Source of the DNA: Gordonia sihwensis NBRC 108236
Lineage (GTDB): Bacteria; Actinomycetota; Actinomycetes; Mycobacteriales; Mycobacteriaceae
Assembly: GCF_000333035.1 (NCBI RefSeq)
Contig: NZ_BANU01000005.1
Span: forward strand, 62,001 to 126,000
DNA length: 64,000 nt
Direction of reading: 5' to 3'
The notes under the pieces were generated by a model that worked only from the letters and a program-made list of their open reading frames with translations, was not told where the DNA came from and did not search any database. Position 1 is the first letter of the stretch. Each line of letters opens with the position of its first letter. Shown here in pieces: positions 1 to 6,675 of this stretch. The position numbers and the translations under genes were made by a program.

Positions 1-206
1 AGGAGCCACAGTCCGGCCGCCAGAGGAAGTCGCGAGCGTACCCGGTCGTACTGGCCGATGAGTCCGAACACCCACGGCACGGTCGACACTGCGATCAGCA
101 TGCCGCCGACAGCGCCGTAGTGTCCGTCCTTCCAGAATGCCGGCGACAGTGCGAACAGTGCCGGCCCGATAACCAGCCCGAGGTCGTTCAATCGGGACAC
201 CCGCAT
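1..206 (-). CDS. Membrane protein, N-terminal fragment (cut by window edge)
   Basis: The frame opens with ATG at 206 and stays open to the window edge, giving 68 residues without a stop. Residues 8-23 and about 33-50 are hydrophobic (GLVIGPALFALSPAFW, then a stretch containing GGMLIAVSTVPWVFGLIG), so at least two membrane segments are present. They are separated by a short KDGHYG loop. The clean alternation of hydrophobic runs and polar loops, and codon use typical of the window, argue that this is a real gene. The function is not recognisable from this piece. Confidence 0.6.
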   Translation of the reverse strand, partial: MRVSRLNDLGLVIGPALFALSPAFWKDGHYGAVGGMLIAVSTVPWVFGLIGQYDRVRSRLPLAAGLWL

Positions 207-914
207 GCGGCCAGCGTAGCCGCCATGGGCGTTGTGCAAGCGGGCATCGCGTGGCTTAATGGACCAGCCGTCGTACGACCTCCCGAAAGAAGATGGGCAG
301 GAGGGTCTTGGAGGTCCACTCGGCTTCGAAGTCCGACCCGTAAGTGCCAAGCCGGATGTTGACTCGTGTCGTATGGGCTGCCGGATTCAACTTGACATAA
401 TGTATCTTATCGGCTCGGGTTCCATGTCCATATATGCAACTCGCCAGTCGACGACAGTTCAGCGCGTTTTGCACACAACTGGCAATTGTTGAGAAGTACT
501 TAACCGATTGAGCTGGGTCTGCTTGTTGGAAACCTCAGCTTTCGGCAATCCTAGTTGGCCAGTTCGATCAAAGCAGTTGGCCAAAGCATGGTTCGCGGTC
601 CCATAGTTTATCGTCACTGTGACGATGACCAGACGCGCGGGCCGCCGCACCTGGGCCGCTGCGCCGTCCTCGTGACCCGACCGCTCGTAGGTCTCAGGAT
701 TGGGTCGCGCGAGGGCAATACACGCTGCAATACTCCCGCCTCCACCACGATGCGAGCACCACTTCGCAGCGTCGTGGACCGTCCGGTTCGTTCTTGCCAA
801 GGTGCATCGCTGAGGCCACACGACCGGTCACGCCGCCATTGACCCGCGAAGGCGGCTACCCGATACACACCGAACTCGCCCCGAACGCTTGCACGCCAGT
901 TGCTGATTATTCCG
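207..914. other. Gene-free stretch with lower GC
   Basis: No reading frame here has the codon bias of the neighbours. Short frames exist on both strands but their products are Arg/Cys/Ser-rich and unlike any protein. Part of it, about 380-560, is clearly richer in A and T than the rest of the window (for example TTGACATAATGTATCTTAT at 392-410). This fits imported or decayed DNA next to the toxin-antitoxin pair. I see no terminal repeats, transposase remnant or tRNA. Confidence 0.5.
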
Positions 915-943
915 TTGATGCTATATATCTCTCCCGGTATACT
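915..943 (+). promoter_or_regulatory. Leaderless promoter of the toxin-antitoxin operon
   Basis: TTGATG (915-920) and TATACT (938-943) are separated by exactly 17 bp, a near-consensus sigma-70/SigA promoter. The predicted start of transcription (about 949-951) coincides with the GTG at 950, so the toxin mRNA should be leaderless. The -10 box lies inside a weak inverted repeat (CTCCCGG/CTCGGAG, 931-948), a possible operator for the antitoxin. Confidence 0.7.
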
Positions 944-949
944 CGGAGG

Positions 950-1303
950 GTGGGAATCGAGCGGGGATCGACGTGGCAGATTGAGCTGAGTGAAGAGGTG
1001 CGCAGTTGGCTCGACGGGCTCACAGTGAAGGGACGGGCACAGGCGTTCCGGGCACTCGACCTCCTGGCCGTCGAAGGTGCCATGCTCCGAATGCCGCACA
1101 GTCGCAAGCTCGACGAGAATCTCTGGGAACTCCGGTTTCGCTGTGATCAAGTCAACCAGCGAATCGCCTACACCATCCAGCCTGAGCGCCGCGTGATCAC
1201 GTTGACGACGTTCCGCAAGCAGCGCAACAACGAGCGCAAAGAAGTCCAGCGAGCCCGCAGTGTGCTGCGCCGCCGGGATCAGGAGAAGGAAGGGAAATCA
1301 TGA
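950..1303 (+). CDS. RelE/HigB-type toxin (phage Gp49-like family)
   Basis: A 117-residue basic protein that probably acts as a ribosome-dependent mRNA interferase. It has the HigB/Gp49 pattern: an N-terminal beta-strand (TWQIELSEEVRSWLDGL), a helix ending in LLAVEGAMLRMPHSRKLDENLWELR, then RIAYTIQPERRVITLTTFRKQ, where the Arg and Lys residues of the last strands would contact RNA. The frame stays open back to 794, but GTG 950 is chosen because it sits 7 nt after a TATACT box. The product then starts directly with the fold. The antitoxin gene overlaps its stop by 4 nt. Toxin-before-antitoxin order is typical of higBA. Confidence 0.8.
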   Translation: MGIERGSTWQIELSEEVRSWLDGLTVKGRAQAFRALDLLAVEGAMLRMPHSRKLDENLWELRFRCDQVNQRIAYTIQPERRVITLTTFRKQRNNERKEVQRARSVLRRRDQEKEGKS

Positions 1304-1596
1304 CCAACTACACCGAGTACAAGCAGGCGGCGCTCGCCGACCTCACCGCCGCCGAGCGTGAGGTCTACGACCAGGCATACGAAACCGCCGGAGTCGTGAT
1401 GGAGCTAGCAGGAATCGCCTACCAGGCTCGAATCGACGCCGGACTCACCCAAGCCCAGCTCGCAGAACGGATGGGCACCACTCAAAGCTCCGTCGCCGCC
1501 GTCGAGAACGGTTCCCGCACTCCCACCGTCAACTTTCTCGAGCGCCTCGCCCGCGCCTGCGGCGCCCGCCTCACCGTCAGCATCGACGCCGCCTGA
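1300..1596 (+). CDS. XRE-family antitoxin (HigA-type)
   Basis: A 98-residue protein whose C-terminal half is a Cro/CI helix-turn-helix: residues about 46-90 include ARIDAGLTQAQLAERMGTTQ, SSVAAVENGSRTPTVNFLERLA. The N-terminal 40 residues would bind and neutralise the toxin. The start overlaps the toxin stop (ATGA) and is preceded by a purine-rich SD (GGAAGGG), so translation is probably coupled. By family knowledge it binds the toxin and represses the operon, probably at the promoter at 915-943. Confidence 0.85.
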   Translation: MTNYTEYKQAALADLTAAEREVYDQAYETAGVVMELAGIAYQARIDAGLTQAQLAERMGTTQSSVAAVENGSRTPTVNFLERLARACGARLTVSIDAA

Positions 1597-1938
1597 CCTC
1601 GCCCCCGGTCATGCATCAGCAAGTGCTCGCCGCCTGGGGCCGCTTGGTGGATCATCCCTCTCGCACTTGCGGTCTATGCCAGTCGGACGGGTGTCGTCGC
1701 CACGATCGACTCCGTAAAGTGCTCGCCGCGTGCAGTTCAGCTCGAACCCAGCCTCCATCCTCGCCGACCAGGAAGTCGCCGATGGTGGTTGCGGCGATAG
1801 TTGGCCCCGCTGGTACTCGGGTCCCGAACCAACTCGCAGGTTCGATCTCTACCGGGTAATTCACGGCTCGCGACTTGAGGTCGGGAGACGCACCTTCGGA
1901 AGGCCACAACTCGATGGCGTGCTTCGAATCTTCTACAA
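1597..1938. other. Gene-free stretch after the toxin-antitoxin pair
   Basis: No convincing gene. A minus-strand frame (1652-2047) has a plausible middle part (around the VEDSKHAIELWPSEG peptide) that may be the shifted continuation of the small gene at 1939-2193, but no SD or conserved motif supports it as a gene of its own. Confidence 0.4.
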
Positions 1939-2193
1939 TTAGATTTCCGTCGAGAACGAATGATCGCTCTTGTATTCCCATAGAACGGTCAGGCGAACCA
2001 CACGCGGATATCGCCCGGACTGGGGAGTCGACGTTGGCGGATGCCACCTTCGCTTGCGCACTGAGACCGAGAACTCGAACGAGTCGAGGTAGACGTACAC
2101 TGAGTCCATCCAGACGGCAATGTTCTCATCTCTGTAGAGCGTGAGCTCGGTCCGGGCGTCGTAGGGCTTCACGTTTTCCGGGCATCTAGCCAT
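1939..2193 (-). CDS. Small hypothetical protein, probably truncated
   Basis: 84 residues. The ATG at 2193 overlaps the stop of the preceding gene (ATGGCTAG), suggesting translational coupling. The stretch ENIAVWMDSVYVYLDSFEFSVSVRKR resembles, from memory, the N-terminal part of an uncharacterised actinobacterial family with a shared GxEFxxxVRxR-like core. That family is usually about twice as long. Here TAA ends the frame at 1939, while another frame continues with a plausible peptide to about 1652, so a frameshift may have cut the gene. Function unknown. Confidence 0.4.
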   Translation of the reverse strand: MARCPENVKPYDARTELTLYRDENIAVWMDSVYVYLDSFEFSVSVRKRRWHPPTSTPQSGRYPRVVRLTVLWEYKSDHSFSTEI

Positions 2194-3038
2194 TGGTTGC
2201 ATCATTCGCGTTGTCGAGGAGGGCGCGGAGGTTTTCCGCCTCGTCTCTGATCTTTTCTCGCTCGAACCGGGTAAATTTACGCAACTGCATCGCCAGTACC
2301 GCGTCAGTTCCGACCTCGTCGGTTCCCAGCAGCCCCGCGACGGCCGTCCGTGCATCGTCGACCACTGTTGACGATGCGATGGCGGCGAGTACCTCCGTAC
2401 GGCGGTCGAGAGCCAACGTGATCGCTTCCAGGATCGCCGAACGATCGATCGTCCGCTGTCTGTCGGAGATCACTTCCTCCACGTGCGGATTGCCCGGCCA
2501 CGGCCAGGCGAATGCGCCATCGTCCACCGGACCGCTCGACAGGCTCGTCACGGTGAGCGAAGCCTCGCCCCGAGGACAGTCCGACAATCAAACCCGACCG
2601 GTCGTCGATCGTGATCGTGAGCCGCTCTCGCTCCGTGGCACCGGGTCGGCCTAGCAGGGTCGACCACGCCGGCCGCCCATCGCAGCGGACGGGCACCGGC
2701 GTGGTGAGTGCGATGACGTCTCGCGTCATCTGGTGGAGGACTCCGAATTGCCCCACGAGGTCGATCGGGCTTATGTGAGTCGTCAGCCACGGCATTCGGA
2801 TACCGCGGCCGCTGAGTTCCACTGCCGCGCCGTTGCTGTCACGGTAGAACGTGCGGCGGCCATCGCTGATGTACTGGACCTCGCCGTCTCGCTCCACACG
2901 CCAACGTCCGGCTCCACCGGACCAGAAATCGAGGACGTCGGTGTCGTTCGGTGTCGTACTCGTCATGCGCCCGGCGACTGGCACCATCGCAGCCCCGATG
3001 TTCCGTCCGACGAGTTCGGGCCACGATGGTGTCATCAC
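2186..3038 (-). pseudogene. LolA-like protein fused to GyrA-type coiled coil, frameshifted
   Basis: From ATG 3038 about 156 residues have a beta-rich LolA/lipoprotein-carrier-like pattern (GRWRVERDGEVQYISDGRRT, then a segment ending in ITIDDRSGLIVGLSS). The frame then becomes nonsense at about 2570, while the next minus frame continues the same protein (GEASLTVTSLSSGPVDDGAF) and runs to TAG 2186. The second part ends in a segment like the GyrA/ParC coiled coil: ILEAITLALDRRTEVLAAI, then GTDAVLAMQLRKFTRFEREK. Removing one G from the GGGG run at 2568-2571 joins both parts exactly. It is either a real frameshift (pseudogene) or a sequencing error in a homopolymer. It probably has no topoisomerase activity because the breakage-reunion core is absent. 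Confidence 0.65.
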
Positions 3039-3116
3039 AGCACCTTAACTCCGACCCTCGGTTCTGTCGGGCTCGTCTGCGGCGACGGCCGGAACGGTCT
3101 CGGTGCCAACGCCGCG

Positions 3117-4052
3117 TCATTCGAACCTGACGCCCGTCATCTCTTGGGACACGGTCCAGAGTCGTGCCGCGTCGTCGGTGCGCAACGTCTTCCACAGATT
3201 CTGTCGGCCCGGCGGACCGCCGAGTCGGCCGGGCCACTGAGGACCGTACAAGCGGCCGCCGACCGCGTCGGGTGCGGTCGCCGCCATAAGCGCCGGAAGC
3301 TTGGCGCTCTCCACAGTGCCGACGATCAGGCTGTGCGCCGAGAGCCAGCGAATCATGCGCACCGAACGCGTATCCCGCCGGCGTCCGAGTTCCGGTCTGG
3401 CCGCGAGCAAGGCAGTGGGAGCGACACCGGGATGCGACACGTTGCTCGTGATACCCCATGACGCCGCGGAACTACGTCTATCGAGTTCGAGGCCGAACAG
3501 CGCACACGCGATCTTCGACTGACGGTAGGCACGCATTCCGTCGTACCCACGCTCCCAGTTCAGATCGGCCCAGTTGATGGTGCCCCTGCGAGCTGCGACG
3601 CTCGACTGCGTCGTCACGCGGGCGGACCCCGCGCGCAGCAGCGGCAGCAGACGTCCGACGAGTGCGAAGTGGCCCAGATGATTTGTTCCGAATTGCAGTT
3701 CGTTGCCGTCGGCGGTCACTTGCCGAGACGGCGGCGTCATGACTCCCGCATTGTTGATCAGCACATGAATCGGCTCGCCCTCCTCCATCAAGGCCGCGCC
3801 GAGCGCCGCGACGGAGTCGAGCGATGACAGTTCGAGCTCCCGCAGAGACACAGCCGCCGCCGGTACACGGGATCGAATCGTCGCTAAGGCGGCCGCACCT
3901 TTTCGCGGGTTGCGGACCGGCATGATCACTTCGGCGCCCGCGCCCGCCAATTCAGTGGCGATTCCGAGGCCCATTCCGTCACTCGCCCCGGTGACGACGG
4001 CTCGTCGCCCCGAGAGATCACCGATAGCGATGTCGTAACGTTCGCGATCCAT
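3117..4052 (-). CDS. Short-chain dehydrogenase (retinol dehydrogenase-like)
   Basis: 311-residue NAD(P)-dependent oxidoreductase of the SDR superfamily. Visible are the nucleotide-binding TGASDGMG (21-28), NNAG (100-103), an active-site Ser in TTQSSVAA (about 150) and YRQSK (176-180) with the catalytic Tyr and Lys. The C-terminal part has the SHPGVAPTAL loop common to retinol dehydrogenase/WWOX-like actinobacterial SDRs. Substrate cannot be told. An SD (TAGGAG) precedes the ATG. It is divergent from an XRE regulator across a 122-bp region with strong palindromes, so that regulator probably controls it. Confidence 0.88.
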   Translation of the reverse strand: MDRERYDIAIGDLSGRRAVVTGASDGMGLGIATELAGAGAEVIMPVRNPRKGAAALATIRSRVPAAAVSLRELELSSLDSVAALGAALMEEGEPIHVLINNAGVMTPPSRQVTADGNELQFGTNHLGHFALVGRLLPLLRAGSARVTTQSSVAARRGTINWADLNWERGYDGMRAYRQSKIACALFGLELDRRSSAASWGITSNVSHPGVAPTALLAARPELGRRRDTRSVRMIRWLSAHSLIVGTVESAKLPALMAATAPDAVGGRLYGPQWPGRLGGPPGRQNLWKTLRTDDAARLWTVSQEMTGVRFE

Positions 4053-4123
4053 GCCGATGACTCCTATTCAACCGCCGAGTGAGGCCAACACCCTCTGATT
4101 CGAGTCTGGCCGGCGGGAAGCCC

Positions 4124-4159
4124 GTTATCCACGGCATGACGATCCGTGGATAACCACGG
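4124..4159. promoter_or_regulatory. Operator with three CCGTGG half-sites
   Basis: A perfect 11-bp inverted repeat, GTTATCCACGG (4124-4134) and CCGTGGATAAC (4144-4154), is spaced by 9 bp. The right arm overlaps a second perfect palindrome, CCGTGG-ATAA-CCACGG (4144-4159). The site lies between the divergent SDR and XRE genes, 16 bp before the XRE start. It is the likely binding site of the XRE protein for autorepression and SDR control. Confidence 0.7.
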
Positions 4160-4174
4160 CACGTCCGCGCCACA

Positions 4175-5056
4175 ATGAAACACATGACCGATCGCGACGC
4201 ACTCGGCGAGTTCCTGCGCACGCGCCGGGAAGCCCTCGCGCCCGAGGACGTCGGCCTGCCGCGCGGACGTCGCCGGCGCACCGCGGGCCTCCGGCGCGAG
4301 GAAGTTGCCGTTCTGTGCCACATGTCGGCCGACTACTACTCACGGCTCGAGCGCGCGCAGGGCCCGCAGCCGTCGGAGCAGATGACCGCGTCGATCGCGC
4401 TGGGCCTGCATCTCACCCGGGCGGAGCGCGATCACCTGTTCCGGCTCGCCGGACATCAACCGCCGCCGCGGGGCTCTTCCACCGATCACATCAGTCCCGG
4501 GATGCTGCGAATCTTCGATCGCCTGGCCGACACGCCGGCGGAGATCGTCGGAGAACTCGGTGAGACGCTGCGGCAGACTCCGCTGAGCGCGGCACTCGTC
4601 GGAGACCTCAGTGGACGTACCGGTCTCTCACGCAGCGCAGCATACCGATGGTTCACCGAGCCGGTGTCCCGGGAGCTCTATCCTCCCGACGACCACGACT
4701 TCTACTCGCGGATGTACGTCTCCAACCTGCGCGGCGTGGTGGCGGTTCGGGGACCGGAGTCACGAGCCGCACAGGTCTCCGACGAACTCCGGGCCCGCTG
4801 CGAGGAGTTCCGCAGGCTCTGGGAGCGTCACGAAGTCGGCGTCGCACCGCACGAGGTGAAACGCCTCCTGCATCCGGAAGTCGGATTGCTCGAACTCAAT
4901 TGCCAGATTCTCCACGATCCCGTTCAGACACACTCACTTCTCGTCTACACCGCATCGCCGGGCAGCGAAAGCTACGACAAACTGGCCCTGCTGGCCGTCA
5001 TCGGCCGGCACGATCGCGTCCCTCAAGCCGCCAGTCCCTCACCCGGCACGGGCTGA
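4175..5056 (+). CDS. XRE regulator with MmyB-like ligand domain
   Basis: 293 residues. The N-terminal helix-turn-helix (about 7-80) has RRRRTAGLRREEVAVLCHMS and YYSRLERAQGPQPSEQM, the signature of the actinobacterial MmyB-like XRE family. The C-terminal domain (about 105-275) is the MmyB-like ligand-binding region, including YRWFTEP and HPEVGLLELNCQIL, thought to bind a small lipid-like ligand. Members often repress an adjacent oxidoreductase, which fits the divergent SDR here. The last 34 nt overlap, tail to tail, with the universal stress protein gene. A second ATG, four codons downstream, is a possible alternative start. Confidence 0.88.
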   Translation: MKHMTDRDALGEFLRTRREALAPEDVGLPRGRRRRTAGLRREEVAVLCHMSADYYSRLERAQGPQPSEQMTASIALGLHLTRAERDHLFRLAGHQPPPRGSSTDHISPGMLRIFDRLADTPAEIVGELGETLRQTPLSAALVGDLSGRTGLSRSAAYRWFTEPVSRELYPPDDHDFYSRMYVSNLRGVVAVRGPESRAAQVSDELRARCEEFRRLWERHEVGVAPHEVKRLLHPEVGLLELNCQILHDPVQTHSLLVYTASPGSESYDKLALLAVIGRHDRVPQAASPSPGTG

Positions 5057-5487
5057 GACTCCCATCCCTCGGGAACGATGAGGACCGGGCAGTTGCCGCG
5101 ATTCGTCAGCCCCTTGAACACCGCCCCGCTCAGACTGTGGTCGAGCATCGCTCCGAGTCCGTGATGAGGGCGTCCGACGACGATCATCGTCGCCCCGCAC
5201 GACTGCGCCTCACTGGTGAGAACCTGGGCGGTCTCTCCGCGTGCGGTCGTGTAAGTCCAGTCGTCGGCGTCACGACCCAGGAGTTCGGCGACCACCCGCC
5301 GGTGCTCCTCGAGGTGCTGATCGGTTTCGACCTCGTAGTCGGGCTCGTCGGGATCGAACGGCAGGTCGCCGAAATCCACTACATGGACGACGCGGATCTG
5401 CGAATGCAGAGCACGCGCCAGCCGCGCCCCGAATACGACGGCCGCTTTGCTGTTCGCGTGGGCGTCGTAGCCAATGACAATGTTCAC
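5023..5487 (-). CDS. Universal stress protein (UspA family)
   Basis: A single 154-residue Usp domain. Starts MNIVIGYDAHANSKAAV with the first beta strand and the conserved Asp, and ends with the ATP-binding loop VGRPHHGLGAMLDHSLSG followed by the CPVLIVPEG strand. The loop follows the G-x2-G-x9-G-S pattern only approximately, so ATP binding is likely but not certain. GTG 5487 is preceded by a good SD (GAGGGGAG). The 3' end overlaps the convergent XRE gene by 34 bp. I saw no DosR-type box upstream. Confidence 0.88.
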   Translation of the reverse strand: MNIVIGYDAHANSKAAVVFGARLARALHSQIRVVHVVDFGDLPFDPDEPDYEVETDQHLEEHRRVVAELLGRDADDWTYTTARGETAQVLTSEAQSCGATMIVVGRPHHGLGAMLDHSLSGAVFKGLTNRGNCPVLIVPEGWESQPVPGEGLAA

Positions 5488-5807
5488 CTGTCGCTCCCCT
5501 CCTCGGTGGAGTCCCAGGGTCCATCAGCCGGGTCGGCGGTTCAGGCGGACGCTCTGGGCGTCGCCTCGGCAGGATCCATTGCCGCTACCACCATTCTACC
5601 CCGCTGATCTGGATCCAGCGGGTCCTCGACGTCTCCGCTCGTCGGACGACCGCGACAACCTCGATTTCTACGAAGGGAACGGATCGTCCTGAACCCAGGC
5701 ACTTCGAGTAAGCCAAGGGAGCGAAGCGACACGGCGCATGGAGGGAACCCGTCGACGGGCCGGCGATCGTACGAAACCACTGACGGCGTAGTGCGTCGCC
5801 GTACCTG
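5488..5807. other. Intergenic region with two small stem-loops
   Basis: No gene. CCCGCTG (5600-5606) pairs with CAGCGGG (5616-5622), and ACGGCG (5783-5788) pairs with CGCCGT (5797-5802). The second lies just past the stop of the minus-strand methyltransferase and could act as its terminator, though no T-run follows. The promoter of the stress protein should lie in the 5488-5600 part, but I cannot place it. Confidence 0.4.
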
Positions 5808-6638
5808 TCACCCGCGAGCCCAGAGGATCCGACTCGGGCTCGTCGCCTCGGTCGTCCGGCCCGTGTAGGTCCCGATCAGCTCGGCGGCGGACAGATCCTC
5901 CACGTCGTGGAAACGCAGATCGCGCAGCAGCGCGCCGAGGTCGTCACGGTCGTAGAAGTTGAACCACGGCTCGCCCACGGCGGCCACCCGCTCCGCCCGT
6001 GCCTGCATCCGTGCGCGTTGTGCGTCGTCGGTCGCCGGCTCGAGATAGTCGAGAATGACTTCCGTCGACGGTGTCTGGCCGGCGACGTACTCCAGCGTCG
6101 ATCGCGCGGCCTCCGGTGTCAGGTAGTAGACCACGCCGAGCCAGACGAACACCGCCGCCGCGTCTCGCCGGAACCCGGCCGACGCCAGCGACTCCGCGAG
6201 ATCGTCGGTTTCGAAGTCGACCGGAACGAGCGTCGTCGTCGCCGGCACGTCGATCTCCGCTTCAGCGAGCCGCTCCCGCTTCCATTCCTGGGTGGCCGGG
6301 TGATCGACCTCGAAGACGTGCAGGCCGGGATTCGTATTGCGGTACCCGAAGGTGTCGAGTCCCGCCCCCAGCACGACAACTTGACCGACACCCCGGGCTG
6401 CCGCGGCCGCGACCCGGTCCTCCGCGAATCGGGCGCGGGCCGCGAAGAACAATCGTCGCCGCCGATCGGTGGCCGCGACGGGCAGTCGCCCGTCCTCGGC
6501 CGCGCGGCTCAGTGCCTCGCCAGAGCTTCCGATCAGACGCACGGCGAAGGGATCGTCGAGGATCCGCGGGCTGTCGGCCACCTGGTGATAGGCGCGGGCG
6601 TATGCGGTCGCGAGTGCGGTTCTACTCGGTTCCTTCAT
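5808..6638 (-). CDS. SAM-dependent methyltransferase (TIGR00027/LCM family)
   Basis: 276 residues, the usual size for this actinobacterial family of putative O-methyltransferases related to leucine carboxyl methyltransferase. Typical features are SRTALATAYARAYHQV at the start, DDPFAVRLIG, the SAM-binding VVVLGAGLDTFGYR, FEVDHPATQEWKRERL and VFVWLGVVYYLTPEA. The frame is open to 6758, but the tandem ATGs at 6641/6638 follow GGAGGA (6644-6649) and 6638 has the better spacing. It lies 37 bp after davB on the same strand and may be the last gene of that operon. Substrate unknown. Confidence 0.85.
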   Translation of the reverse strand: MKEPSRTALATAYARAYHQVADSPRILDDPFAVRLIGSSGEALSRAAEDGRLPVAATDRRRRLFFAARARFAEDRVAAAAARGVGQVVVLGAGLDTFGYRNTNPGLHVFEVDHPATQEWKRERLAEAEIDVPATTTLVPVDFETDDLAESLASAGFRRDAAAVFVWLGVVYYLTPEAARSTLEYVAGQTPSTEVILDYLEPATDDAQRARMQARAERVAAVGEPWFNFYDRDDLGALLRDLRFHDVEDLSAAELIGTYTGRTTEATSPSRILWARG

Positions 6639-6675
6639 CATGTTCCTCCGGTCTGCCGATCGCGTGGCCACGCGG

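Noticed and set aside
392-410. Possible promoter or recombination core around TTGACATAATGTATC
   Set aside because: TTGACA is present, but no -10 box stands at 16-18 bp and no inverted or repeated copy is found elsewhere in the window.
120-842. Several short frames on both strands
   Set aside because: Products are Arg/Cys-rich with no SD, no family-like stretch and mutually overlapping; better read as non-coding.
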